Below are positions 1-11,272 of a stretch of DNA of 64,000 nucleotides, piece by piece; positions within the stretch are counted from its first letter, which is position 1, and each line of letters opens with the position of its first letter. Under the pieces are notes generated by a model. It worked only from the letters and a program-made list of their open reading frames with translations. It had not been told where the DNA came from and did no database searches. The position numbers and the translations under genes are program-made. Location: contig OU015568.1 of the NCBI GenBank assembly GCA_907165135.1, forward strand, positions 11,478,501-11,542,500, given 5' to 3'. Source of the stretch: Oikopleura dioica (lineage: Eukaryota > Chordata > Appendicularia > Copelata > Oikopleuridae).

Positions 1-1125
1 ATCATCCAGTCGATGATTGTTTCCGACAAGTAACCTACATTCAGAGCGTCCAAAGATTGTAAACAAACAAAACTGATGATTGTCGTTGACTCATTGACTT
101 TCTCCTACAGAAAAAATCCACTGGATCTCCTGCGGTCCTAGTGATTCTCCTTCAGTAGGTTACATCTGTATATCAATCAGCATCGTCAGTTCTATCGATT
201 TCAGCATTGAGAGACGAGGAGCAAACAAGCCAATACCATTTATCATATAGCTCGACAGATAAAATTTAACTGTTAATATTGTGCTTTCGAAGATTTCTAA
301 CAGGCATTCCTTATTCAGAAAGACAACCGAAGAGTGGCGAATAATACGATTAGGTTAGTTCTTATGCCAAATCTACTGCTTTCAATGCAAATTCAACAAC
401 TTTCGATAAGGAACTGCCTCTCCAACACTCTGACGTATCGAGTTTCTAGTGAAATTCTTGAATTTTTACGAGAAATCGTCGATTTCTTTGGCCGTGACAG
501 AGCGCGCCTTGCCAATAGGCGCTGTCGAAAAGCCGCCCACACAGTCCGCACCGCGCTGATTGGCCGCCGCTCTCTCCACCAAGCAAAAGATGAAGATTCT
601 TCACGATTTTCCTCTTTTTCCCTTCCCTTTTCTCCCATCTGGGAGGCATTCTAGAGATTTCATAAGAAGATCTATATTACTCAGAGACAGCTGATTCTTC
701 GCTTTCTACCAATTACAGTTGTTTTACTTTTTAGCGTCAAAAATGACTCAAAAAAAGGAAAATTTCGTTTATGATATTTATACATAACACGCAATCTAAA
801 GGATTTTCAGTTTTTTTTATCATTAATTAAAATTTCACTACGATTCTTGCAGAAATTATATTATTTCTCGATTTTTTGTGTACTCGATAGCTCTTCCAGT
901 GCTTGATTGACAACCGTAAGACCGTCGGTTATCAATATTTCCCGATAATTCTTACTCTTCGCATATTTGAATAAGTATACGTGAACAATTATGACCTCCT
1001 CGCTTTTGAACTTTCATTCATGTAATATTTTTTGGTTTGCTTCTACGGGATTGTTTCAAATGAACAATTTATAATTTTAATTGGATGATTCGTCTAGACT
1101 TGTTGAACGGACAGAAAAACTCGCC
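1..1125. other. Upstream non-coding region
   Basis: No supported gene was seen here. Open frames around 334-654 exist on both strands but have no family resemblance and no splice context. The last 100 bases precede the RPS15 start and hold acceptor-like sites such as GGACAG just before the start codon, a possible spliced-leader addition site. Confidence 0.5.
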
Positions 1126-1809
1126 ATGGCGGAGGTGCAGATCAAAAAGAAGCGAACCTTCAAGAAGTACACCTTCCGAGGCGTCGATCTCGACCAGCTC
1201 TTGAACCTCAAGACCGAGAACCTCGTCGAGCTCCTCGGCTGCCGACAGCGACGACACTACGCCCGAGGCATCAAGCGCCGAGAGGAAAACCTCCTCAAGC
1301 GACTCCGAGCTGTAAGTTACAGGAAGAATCGTCGATTTCTTCATTATTCAAAAAAGAAAAGATTCGATTTTCTTGTTTATTATTGAAAAATTTAGAATAG
1401 ATTATTTTTCTATCTTTTATGTGATTTTATCCAAAATCTTAAATAAACCTCATTTTGAATTTTCTCCTGAACCATCCCTTTTCAGTCCAAGCGAGCCGTC
1501 GACCCCAACGAGCCCGGTGCCAAGCCCGCCTGCGTCAAGACCCACCTCCGATCCGTCATCGTCATCCCTGAGATGGTCGGTGCCATCGTCGGTATCTACA
1601 ACGGAAAAGGTAGAAAAAATTACAACATTTTTTCAAAATAAATTCCGTTTGAACTCAACTTGTAGTTTTCAGTCTTCAACCAGGTCGAAATCAAGCCCGA
1701 AATGATTGGCTACTACCTCGCCGAATTCTCCATGTCCTACAAGCCAGTTCGACACGGTCGACCCGGTATCGGTGCCACCCACTCTTCTCGATTCGTCCCA
1801 CTCAAGTAA
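1126..1809 (+). CDS. RPS15: 40S ribosomal protein S15 (uS19)
   Basis: Three exons: 1126-1311, 1486-1609 and 1673-1809, joined by GT-AG introns of 174 and 63 bp, giving 148 aa with stop TAA. The reading starts [19 protein letters not shown] and ends [12 protein letters not shown], the typical start and end of eukaryotic uS19. The motif [13 protein letters not shown] is the conserved C-terminal block that reaches the decoding region of the small subunit head. Human RPS15 is 145 aa, so this is full length. The start is the first ATG in frame with the family N-terminus. Codon use is strongly C-ending, as for other highly expressed genes in the window such as GAPDH. Nothing is missing or disrupted. 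Family identification is by recognition of the whole sequence and is very secure. Confidence 0.97.
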
Positions 1810-2123
1810 ACGGCGATTTACAGAAGATTATTCCACTGCGACGCTATCTGGCAACAAATATACCATGGATGCGAAGTAGAAAAAAATATCATTTTGAAAA
1901 TATCGAAGTTTCTAAAGACTTCTTTCTTTTCAAAAACATGTGTTCTTTCTTTCATAAATACTCCACGAGAACCCACTTGTGCCTTCGGGAAAAAAAGACA
2001 AGACTTTTTATATGTTCTTGATCGAAACCGCAAGCGGCTTCTCGATTTTTACGAGAACCACTATTTTCTTGTCATTTTATAAATTATCAATGAAGAGTGT
2101 TCTGTATTAGACTGCATTCGTAA

Positions 2124-3607
2124 ATGACCGGAGTGGACGTATCTGTCGCCCAAGACGGCGGAATCTTGAAGGCTGTCCTTACCGAAGGTCTCGGCACCGC
2201 TACGCCTTCCTTTGGATCTGAGGTTCTATCCTTTCTGGCGTTTGTTTGTGATCTTTTTGAAGGTTACCGTTCATTACACTGGAACATTGAGCGATGGAAG
2301 TCAGTTCGACTCATCGAGAGGCCGGGGTGTTTTTAAATTCACGCTTGGGCAGGGACAGGTCATCAAGGGATGGGATGAGGGTGTGAAGACGATGAAGAAA
2401 GGGGAGCGCAGTGTGTTTACTCTTCGACCTGAGTACGCTTACGGGTAGGTCCAAATCGCCATGTTCAAACATCCGAATGATGGCTTTAGTGATGCAGGAA
2501 GTCCGCCTAAAATCCCTCCAAATGCGACGTTGACTTTCGACATTGAGTTGATCACGTGGAAGGCGGAAGATATTTCCGAGAACACTGACGGCTCCATTCT
2601 CCGAACCTTTGTCAAGAAAGGCAAGGAGAGCTGGGGAAATGTCGTGGATACCGCCGAGGCGACCGTGAAATGTCGAATTTTGAAGAGCAACTTGGACGAA
2701 GTCGTTCATGATTATGGGAAGATAAACTTCCGAGTTGGCGAAGCTGAACTCGCAAATTTGCCAGTTGGAATAGACCATGCTATCAAAAAGATGAACAGAG
2801 GGGATGTAGCGAGACTGACGCTCTCTGGCCAGGTACATCCGCTTCTCGAATCCGCTGTTTTCAATTTTTTTTTGTAGGCGGATTTGAAGCCCGAATGTAA
2901 AAATGCGCTAGGGCTTCATGATCTTGGCGAATATGAATACGAACTGGAATTGGTTCAGTTCGAGAAGGTTCAGGAGCCTTGGGAAATGGACGACGAAACG
3001 AAGATTGATCAGGTTTCTCCCGAAATCAATTTTCAAATCCTAGACTCGAAAAATTTAGGCTGAGCTAGCAAAGTCGAAGGGAACGGAAAGACTCAAGGAT
3101 CAGAAGTTTGACTTGGCAATCAAGCATTACAACCGCGTTATTACGCTTTTGGATCATCAAGAAACAAAGGTTGAAATAAAGCTGTTCGAAAATGAGTCCA
3201 CCTTGTTATTTAGAACAACAGTGAAAAGTTTGACGAAATTTCGGGCAAGTTCCGTGCGCTGAAACTCGCAGCTTACTTGAACTTGAGCTTAGTCTATCCA
3301 AAGATTCAAGAAAACTACAAGGCCATCTCCGCCGCCAATGATGCGATTGCCATCGATCCAGAGAATGAAAAAGCTTTCTTCCGAAGAGGAACTGCAAGAA
3401 TGGCCGGAAACGACCTCGAACTCGCGATAAGTGATTTCAAGAAAGTTGTTGAAATCAACAAGGTGAGGTTTTGCCTATTTCCTATTAATAAATCTTATTT
3501 CTAAGGAAAACAAAACGGCAAGCAAGAACATCAAAATCTGCTCCGATCGTCGCAAGAAGCAAAAAGAAGATGAAAAGAAGAAATACGCCGGAAAGCTTTT
3601 CGGCTAA
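2124..3607 (+). CDS. FKBP4: FKBP4/FKBP5-like peptidyl-prolyl isomerase with TPR domain
   Basis: Seven exons: 2124-2222, 2263-2444, 2490-2832, 2878-3012, 3059-3169, 3214-3462, 3506-3607; all introns are GT-AG and 40-52 bp. Product 406 aa. Residues about 30-115 form a classic FKBP domain ([27 protein letters not shown]). Residues about 125-230 form a second, degenerate FKBP-like domain. The C-terminal half carries tetratricopeptide repeats ([18 protein letters not shown], then [18 protein letters not shown]), which in the FKBP51/52 family bind the EEVD tail of HSP90. The architecture matches cytosolic HSP90 co-chaperones that hold steroid receptors and other clients; human FKBP52 is 459 aa, the difference being mainly a shorter C-terminus. 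An orthologue of FKBP4 or FKBP5 cannot be separated by eye. Complete and intact. Confidence 0.93.
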
Positions 3608-3770
3608 GCCCGATTTGTTAGAACAAATTTTAACATACACTGCTGTTTGATTTTTATTGTTTGTCGTTGGAATTCAAGACTGCCCAGAAAAAAACAACCA
3701 CAAAGACTTCAAAATAAAAAATAATAAATAACTTGAAAATGCTATTATTAGAAATCGTTGTTCGAAAAAA

Positions 3771-6700
3771 ATGATTCGACGGGAGTCTATAAAATCGGTT
3801 CGGAGAGGCTCAGTTTTTGTCGATGTCGGTGGAAGTGAAAGAAAATCATCGTTGAATGATGAGGATTCGCTGGATAAGGAGGCGATCGTGCAGACTTTGA
3901 TCTCGAAGGAACAGAAGAGAAGGAATGAGCGAGCGGTGCTCATCGCCCAACTCAGAAAAGAGGAGGAAGAAGTAGAGGGCGAAGAGGGTAAATCGGAGAC
4001 GAAGAAGAGCGATGTCGAAAAAGAAAATATAAAATGCCCATATTTGGATACAATCCACAGAGAAGTCCTTGATTTCGACTTTGAGAAGCTTTGCTCGTAA
4101 GAAAACTTATCATTATTAACCGTTATTATTGTCCCTAGTGTCTCTTTATCGCATAACAACGTCTACTGCTGCCTGGTCTGCTCGAAGTATTTCCAAGGGC
4201 GAGGAAAGGGAACACACGCGTATCTCCATGCTCTTGATTGCAAGCATTATGTCTACCTGAATCTTCACAACGCGAAATTCTACTGTCTGCCAGACAACTA
4301 TGAGATCATCGATCCTTCACTCGACGATATTCTTTACCAATTGAATCCGAATTTTACTCCGGAAGATTTGAAGGAAATCAATTATTATGAAGAGGTAGTT
4401 TACCCTTATTTTTATCTTCCCGTGATTCTTAAAAATGATCGTAGATTGAAGAACGAATGCCACAAAAATTGGCGACAGACGGGTCAAAATACTGGCTTGG
4501 TCTGATAGGAATGAACAACATCAAGCATAACGACTACATAAACGTAGTCATCCAAGGATTGGCTCAAGTTCCTCAGTTCAGAAATCATTTCCTCGTCAGA
4601 ACCTTCGCCGGCAATAAACAAACAAGTGACAGGATCATGCTTCGGCGATTAGGTGAGTGTTAAAGAGATCATTTTTCAATTGGATCGCCTCCGAGAAATG
4701 AATAAATAAATATTTTGCTTCCCAGGGGAGCTGTTGCGAAAGCTGTGGAAGAAGCACCACTATCGGCCGCATATCTCGCCGCACGAGTTCTTACAAAGCG
4801 TGGTGATCGAGTCAAAAGCAGAGTTCGAAATCCCGCGTTTGCCCGGGGGAAGATACGGGCACGGGCAAGAAAGTGAAGATTCCCGAGGGCAAAAGCGGTC
4901 ACGGGCAAAAAAACGAATTTTCCCGCGGGCCAAGCGGGCACGGGCACAATAAAAAATATTCCCGCGGGCAAATTCGGGCACGGGCAAGATGCCCGCGAGC
5001 TTAAGGGTAGAACATGAAATCGGCGCGCGGCGCCTCGCTCGCCCAGCGCCGCGCCGTGCCCTACTTTTCAGAATGCCCTTAAATCGGAACGGATAAAGCT
5101 TTTTCAAAAATTTCTTCGGATTTCAGGTAATCAAAGCTTTTACTTTTCACAGATCAAAAATCAGCAGAATCGTCAAAGAATAAGTCGGAGAAAATGACAC
5201 GAGTTGGTTAAACTCTATCTCCTCTCACAATTCTTATCCGATTTTTTTCAAACTTAGATAGGTCGAAAGTGCTCCGTTTGACCTAAAATTTCGTTGTCTC
5301 AGAATTAATTTTGGAGCTTTATGGAATTTTATATGAGCTTTTGAAATGAGAGCTGCACCGTCGTGAGGCGCGCTGCGTGAGAGAAGAAGCGGCGCGGCGT
5401 GAAAGCACTTGTTTTGAGAAGCCGTGTGGAACTTTAGGAAGCTTCAAAATTAATTCTGAGACTACGAATTTTTAGGTCTAACGGAGCACTTTCGATCTAT
5501 CTAAATTTGAAAAAAATCGGATAAGAATTGCGAGAGGAGATAGAGTTTAACCAACTCATGTCATTTTCTCCGACTAATTCTTTGGCGATTCTGCTGATTT
5601 TTGATCTGTGAAAAGTAAAGGCTTTGATTATCTGAAATCCGAAGAAATTTTTGAAAAAGCTTTATCCGTTCCGATTTTAGGGCATTCTGAAAAGTAGGGC
5701 ACGGCGCGGCGCTGGGCGAGCGAGGCGCCGCGCGCCGATTTCATGTTCTACCCTTAAACGGGCACGGGCAGATTCAATACACCTTATGAAAAAGTGTTTA
5801 AACTATTTAAATAGCGTGGAAATAGACACCAAATACTTGAGGGAGTATATTGAAAACTAATCTGCATACAGAACTGTTATGACGTGCTATTTTTAAGGTT
5901 AACGAAGTTTTCCAGCCCATTTCCGCCTTGTAGACCCCCGAACATTATACCTTTACTAATCAACAGAAAATTTTAAGAACTTTAACGGTTCAAAATTCTA
6001 GAAAACTCCACTTCCGGTCGGTTCTAGAGCCGGAAGTTGACGTAATTTAGGTGTTATGGTGAAGTGTGACCTATCAAATTGATGCTCAGACGATTTCCTA
6101 TCATTTTAGACCAAGAATCAAGACCAACCGCGGTAAACTAAACCGGAAAAAAGTGAAAAAAAAATTCATCACTTTATGCCTTTTTTACATAATTTTAACG
6201 GTTGGTTTGACCAGGTTTGGGACTGTTTCTTCTGAAATATTGATTTTAGTCAGAAGTTCTGAGCATCAATTTGATAGGTCACACTCTACCATTTTAACTA
6301 AATTTCGTCAACTTCCGGCTCTAGAATTGACCGGAAGTAGAGTTCTCTAGAACCGTCAAAGTTTTTGAAATTTTCTGCTGATTCTAAAAAAGTATGGTGT
6401 TCGGGGGTCTATAAGGCGGAAGTGGGCTGGAAAACTTCGTTAACCTTTTTTTTTGGCGAGCCCTAATGTACAATGCACATTGTGCATGCTGCATCCAAGT
6501 CGCCGTTTTCCCAAATCGCCGTTTGCCCAACTTGGAGAAACGGAGATCTTGGGCAAACGGCGATCTGAAAAAAGTTTATATTAATTGATCATTAGACATT
6601 ACAGCCGGAGTCCAAAATAAGGGACTTTTTTCGGTCCCGAATTTTCGAAAAAAAGTCCCTTAAATTGGTTCAATTTAACATTAGAAACATACAAAACGGG

Positions 6701-8836
6701 GCGCAGATTTTCGGCGTTTCGAGCCAAAAAGTCCCTTATCTTGGTGTCCCTTATTTTGGACTCCGGCTGTATTTGGCTTTTTTAATGTCAATCCTGGCTT
6801 CTTCAACGCCAATCATGGCTTCACCAACATCAATCATGTTTTCTCCAATATCATCGACACTATATCAATTATGGCTTCTCCATCGCCAATTCTCGCTTCA
6901 CCGACTTCAAATATGGCTTCTCCAATGTCCATCCCGGGTTCTTCGACGTCAATCCCGATTTCTCCATCGTCGATCCCGACTTCTCCTACGTCGATCCCGG
7001 CTTCATCCATCTCCATCTTGGCTTTTTCAACGCCAATTTTATCTTGAAGAAGCCATGATCGACATTCGAGAAGCGATGATTGACAACTGAGAAGCCGGGA
7101 GTGACGTTTGAGAAGCTTGGATTGAAGTAAGTGACGCCCGGATCAGCATTGAAGAAGCCGGGATTGACGCTGGATTCAAGTTTGAGCCACCAAGATTGAC
7201 GTCTGAAAAGCTTGAATCGAAGTTGTTGAAGCCGGGACTGAAGTTGGTGAAGCCGGGATTGACTGTGGAGAAGCCAATACAACAAAGTTATATGATCAAT
7301 CATCATTAATTCACATCGCCGTTTGCCCAAGTCGCCGTTTGTCCAACTTGGGGAAACGGAGACCATTCGGTCGTAGTTTTTAACTAGATCCTAAAACTTG
7401 CGATTTAAAAATCCGAATTGATTCAGGGTCGTTTTTATTATTTTGAAAAATAGGCTTGAGATTTAGCAGTAGAAAAAAATGTTCCCCCGGGCTGCCCTCG
7501 GGAATATTTCGTGCGGGAACGCGGGCAAACCGCCCGTGCCCGTTTATGCCCGCGGGAATCTTCTCATTCATGCCCGTGCCCGTATCTGCCCGCGGGAAAA
7601 TTTGTTATAGTGCCCGTGCCCGCTTGGCTCGCGGGAAAATTCGTTTTTGTGCCCGTGACCGTTATTGCCCCCGGGAATCTTAAATATTCTGCCCGTGCCC
7701 GCCCGCCCGCCGCCCCCTTGCCCGGGAGCCGCAAAAATTTCGAACTCTGGTCAAAAGGGCGATTCCAATTCACCGAGCGAGGAAATGCTGGAGAATTTCT
7801 CACCTGGTTCCTCAATAGCTTGGATAAAGTCATGAAAAAATATGAGAAGAACAAAGAAAGCTCATTTGTTCGAAGCATTTTCGAAGGTAATCCATTCGCA
7901 GGGCTAAATATATTAAAATTGATGCATTTCAGGCGAAATCGAAGTGACCTCGCGAAGAATTCCTAATCCCGAATTGCCGGAGGAGGAGAAGAAAAAGTTG
8001 CTTCAACTGCCGAAATACAAACTTGAGGGTGTTTCTGAAAGACAGAAATTTATGTTTTTGCTGCTTGATTTGCCCCCAAAGCCGCTTTTTGTCGACCCGC
8101 ACAAGCAAATCCCAATTCCTCAAGTATCTAACTCTTAAATGCTCATTTTCTTACATTTTCTAGGTTCATATTAACACGCTGCTCGAGAAGTTCAACGGAA
8201 ACCAAGAGAAAGAATACAAATTAAAAGGCGAAGAACGACGAGACCCTCTACTCAAGCGCTTCAGAGTCGTCCGGCTCCCAGACGTGCTCATTTTTCAAAT
8301 TCAGCGATTTACGAAAAACAATTTTTCGTGGAGAAAAATCCGACTATTGTGCAATATCCTGTCAGTAGCTTGGATATGGGGCCGTATTGCTTGGGTGAGT
8401 AGTAGATTGTTGTCAATTATCGATAGATCGAACATCCACACGGATTGAAATTGATTTTCACCCGGCTTTTAGAGGATGATGGACAAGAGATTTTTGATTT
8501 GGTGGCGAATATCGTCCACGATGGAGAGCCAAAAGATGGTTCTTACAGAATTCATGTCAATCATAAACTTACAAATATGTGGAAAGAGATTCAGGTAAAA
8601 ATTCTTGCATTTAATCTTTGTCAACTATATTTTAGGATCTTGTTGTAAGCGATGCATTGCCAGAGATGATCCCTCTATCAGAAGCCTTCATTCAAATATG
8701 GGTCCGCCGGCCAAAAGTGAAGGGACTCAAGCGTAAAATGGAAGTTGACGTTCTTGGCCCGCCACCTCCACCTCCACCAAGTGGGAATCCGACGAGCGCG
8801 GAGAATGGAGCGAAAAGTGTCAAACGCAAATACTGA
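3771..8836 (+). CDS. USP39: USP39, tri-snRNP assembly factor, interrupted by a transposable element and a 1-nt frame break
   Basis: Exons: 3771-4096, 4139-4394, 4445-4652, 4726-4818 continuing at 7758-7886, then 7933-8123, 8164-8394, 8473-8594, 8636-8836. About 585 aa; human USP39 is 565. The zinc-finger UBP part (CPYLDTIHREVLDFDFEKLC, then NNVYCCLVCSKYFQGRG) is followed by the inactive peptidase-like domain (LGLIGMNNIKHNDY, ANIVHDGEPKDGSYRIHV, LSEAFIQIW). The family acts in U4/U6.U5 tri-snRNP maturation and lacks deubiquitinase activity. Two oddities. First, a 2,931-bp element lies inside the exon coding for VVIESKGRFQF, flanked by GTCAAAAG at both ends; removing element plus one copy restores the frame. 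Second, codons for NNFFVEKN have one T too few (run at 8332-8336), shifting frame; the downstream phases fit only if one base is restored. The C-terminus is extended by a proline stretch and a basic tail. It could be a live gene with a new intron and a sequence error, or a recent pseudogene. Confidence 0.9.
5001..5757. mobile_element. Foldback element with TTAA borders (nested)
   Basis: A near-perfect palindrome of about 750 bp. The left arm (5001 to about 5335) begins TTAAGGGTAGAACATGAAAT and the right arm (about 5430-5757) ends with its reverse complement. The TTAA at each end could be the target duplication, as for piggyBac-type transposition, although the terminal GGGTA differs from the usual CCY start. 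A GC-rich block lies just inside each end. A short unpaired centre of about 95 bp contains no gene. Confidence 0.85.
5895..6447. mobile_element. Second foldback element with TTAA near the ends (nested)
   Basis: Inverted repeat arms begin AAGGTTAACGAAGTTTTCCA at 5895 and end with the reverse complement at 6447. Arms are roughly 250 bp with scattered mismatches and contain CACTTCCGGTC and related blocks. The TTAA at 5899-5902 and 6440-6443 lies 4 bp inside the visible repeat. No protein-coding content. Confidence 0.75.
6600..6771. mobile_element. Tc1/mariner-type miniature element (nested)
   Basis: A 168-bp element (6602-6769) with perfect inverted ends starting CAGCCGGAGTCCAAAATAAG, about 24 bp each, flanked on both sides by TA. 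A TA duplication and CAG-starting ends fit Tc1/mariner. The interior has further internal inverted copies of AAGGGACTTTTT-like sequence and no gene. Confidence 0.85.
6780..7280. repeat. Inverted 21-bp minisatellite
   Basis: From about 6782 to 7036 a 21-bp unit like GGCTTCTTCAACGCCAATCA(T) repeats about 11-12 times with variation. From about 7048 to 7275 the same unit continues in the opposite orientation (GAAGCCGGGATTGACGTTG-like). The two arrays can pair as one long hairpin. It creates a fake open frame because the unit is a multiple of three. Copies of a CGCCGTTTGCCCAACTTGG block lie on both sides (about 6520 and 7330). Confidence 0.8.
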
Positions 8837-9031
8837 GCTCGCGATGACGAATTCCCTTCCTCTTTAGACTAATTTTCTTTGGACAACTTGTAAACTGTAA
8901 ACTGCCACGAACCAGAGAAGAGAGAAATGTGTGAAGAAAAACGCCCACCAAAGCTATCTATGTTTGTCTCTTGATTCTCTGGAAAATTGAAATTTTGAAA
9001 ACCTTTCTTTTCTAATACACATTGATCTTCA

Positions 9032-9037
9032 GAGAAA
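9032..9037 (+). promoter_or_regulatory. Candidate trans-splice acceptor before ATP6V1A
   Basis: The sequence TGATCTTCAG ends at 9032 and the start codon follows after AGAAA. A pyrimidine-rich AG this close to an ATG with no exon before it fits spliced-leader addition. Inferred from sequence only. Confidence 0.5.
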
Positions 9038-11272
9038 ATGGCCCCGTATGCACAGGGCAACATCGCAGCCGATGATAACATGGTCGGAACAGTCCATGGT
9101 GTCTCCGGACCTGTAGTTATCGCCGATCAAATGGCCGGTGCTGCCATGTATGAGTTGGTCAGAGTTGGGCATGACAAATTAGTCGGCGAGATTATCCGAT
9201 TGGAAGGCAACAAAGCCACCATCCAGGTAGGGGAACGATTTGATCATGTTGTATTTTATCGATTATTCTAGTGCTACGAGGAAACATCGGGTGTGTCTGT
9301 TGGCGATCCAGTCGAGCGAACAGGCTCTCCACTTTCTGTTGAGCTTGGACCGGGTATTCTTGGCTCTATTTTTGATGGAATTCAGGTTCTCTTTCTTTAG
9401 AATTATCTAGTTTTTAATTCTATTCCAGCGCCCCCTCAAAGATATTGAAGATATGACACAGTCCATCTACATTCCCCGCGGTATCACAATCAATGCTCTC
9501 AATCGTGAGACTAAATGGTCCTTCACACCTGCCCCCGGCGTACAGGTCGGATCGAGACTCACTGGTGGTGACATTTATGCAGTTGTAAAAGAAAACTCTC
9601 TGATTGAACATAGGCTCATGGTCGAACCTAAGGTAAAAGTTCTTAATTTCACGATTTCTATCGGTATATAGGCGAAAGGAGAAGTTACCTTTATTGCACC
9701 CGCTGGCAACTACACAAATGATGAAACTGTGTTAAAATTATCATTCAATGGCGAGGAAACTGCCTTTACGATGGTTCAAAAGTGGCCCGTACGAACTCCT
9801 CGACCAGTTTCGGATAAATTGCCCTCAGATCATCCTCTCCTTACTGGCCAACGCGTTCTTGATGCCCTCTTCCCATGTGTCCAAGGTTAGCATTCTAACG
9901 TTAATCACAGAATCAGCTATTTTTCTAGGTGGCACGACTGCAATTCCTGGTGCTTTTGGCTGTGGCAAAACGGTCATCTCGCAGTCTTTGTCCAAGTTTT
10001 CCAATTCTGACATCATCATTTACGTTGGTTGCGGCGAGCGTGGAAACGAGATGGCAGAAGTACTCCGTGATTTCCCTGAGTTAGAAGTCGAAATCGATGG
10101 CCGAAAGGTAATACCAATGGTGCTCGCTTCATATTTTCTCTATATATTCGTTAGGAAACCATCATGAAACGAACCGCTCTTGTTGCAAACACCTCTAACA
10201 TGCCTGTCGCCGCCCGAGAAGCCTCAATCTACACTGGAATCACTTTGTCCGAGTACTTCCGAGATCAGGGCTACAACGTTTCGATGATGGCCGACTCCAC
10301 TTCCCGATGGGCCGAAGCTCTTCGAGAAATCTCCGGCCGATTGGCCGAAATGCCCGCTGATTCTGGTTACCCTGCTTATCTTGGTGCGCGACTTGCCTCC
10401 TTCTACGAGCGCGCTGGAAAGATTGATGCTCTTGGAACTCCCGCCAGGTTAGTTGGATTTGAAATGATGTTTTCTAACGATTGCAATAGACTTGGATCTG
10501 TCTCCATCGTCGGAGCTGTCTCGCCTCCCGGTGGTGATTTCTCTGATCCAGTTACTACTGCCACTCTGGGTATCGTTCAAGTCTTCTGGGGCTTAGATAA
10601 AAAGCTCGCCCAAAGAAAGCACTTCCCATCAGTCAATTGGTCTTCGTCATATTCGAAATACGAGCGCGCCTTGGAGGAATACTACGACAACAACTTCCCT
10701 GAATTCCAGCCCCTGAGAACAAAGTTCAAGGAAATTCTTCAGGAAGAAGAGGATCTTCAAGAAATCGTCCAACTCGTCGGAAAAGGTATTCTTTTCTGGT
10801 TCAAGCGCTTTATATGATTTTAAGGATCGCTCGCTGAAACTGATAAAATTACACTCGAAGTGGCTCGTTTGATTAAAGATGATTTCCTTCAGCAGAACGG
10901 TTATTCCCCTTACGATAGATATTGTCCATTTTATAAAACTGTTGGCATGATGAAGGTATGCATTGTTAATCCCATCAAGCTCTCTCAAATTCTGTAGAAT
11001 ATGATTCACTTCTACGATTTGGCCAGAAATGCTGTTGAAAATACTGCCGAAAGTGAAAATAAAGTCACCTGGAACGTTATCAGAGAGGCCTGTGGTCCTC
11101 TGATGCATAGTTTGTCTTCAATGAAATTCAAAGGTAAACCTATTTATCGCAAGTTCCAGTCGCAATTTTCAATTCAGACCCAGTCGCGGACGGCGAAGCA
11201 GACATCAAAGCTCACTTTGAAAAACTGAACGAAGACCTCTCCACAAAGTTCAACTCACTGATCGATATCTAG
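9038..11272 (+). CDS. ATP6V1A: V-type proton ATPase catalytic subunit A
   Basis: Ten exons: 9038-9226, 9272-9385, 9429-9632, 9672-9885, 9929-10107, 10155-10447, 10490-10785, 10825-10955, 10998-11133, 11178-11272. All introns GT-AG and 40-50 bp. Product 616 aa against 617 in human. The Walker A loop [11 protein letters not shown] is near residue 247; [25 protein letters not shown] and [17 protein letters not shown] are the conserved nucleotide-site and subunit-contact blocks of the family. The protein is the ATP-hydrolysing subunit of the V1 head, driving proton pumping into endosomes, lysosomes and at plasma membranes. All catalytic blocks are intact; only CYEETSG at the second exon start differs slightly from the usual VYEETSG. 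Poly(A) signals AATAAA occur about 130-165 bp after the stop. Confidence 0.97.

Larger units (their letters stand above)
4811..7757. mobile_element. hAT-like non-autonomous element with 8-bp target duplication, inside USP39 exon
   Basis: The element runs 4819-7749. Both ends are the perfect 13-bp inverted repeat CAGAGTTCGAAAT, and the flanks are the direct repeat GTCAAAAG (4811-4818 and 7750-7757). Eight-bp duplications and CAG-starting ends are typical of the hAT superfamily. Inside each end lie many copies of short GC-rich motifs (GGGCACGGGC and TTCCCGCGGGC), in opposite orientation at the two ends (about 4840-5000 and 7480-7735), as expected for subterminal transposase-binding repeats. No transposase frame is present. 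The interior is occupied by other repeats listed separately, so this is a nested composite. USP39 coding sequence resumes directly after the right duplication. Confidence 0.9.

Noticed and set aside
334-654. Open frames on both strands near the left edge
   Set aside because: No family resemblance, three overlapping frames open at once, and no start or splice context.
6665-7090. 141-aa frame with repeated SRLLRRQ-like units
   Set aside because: It is the 21-bp minisatellite read as protein; the unit length is a multiple of three.
7456-7966. Frames rich in RARLARGK/PVPAWLAGK repeats (also 4734-5107)
   Set aside because: They translate GC-rich subterminal repeats of the hAT-like element.
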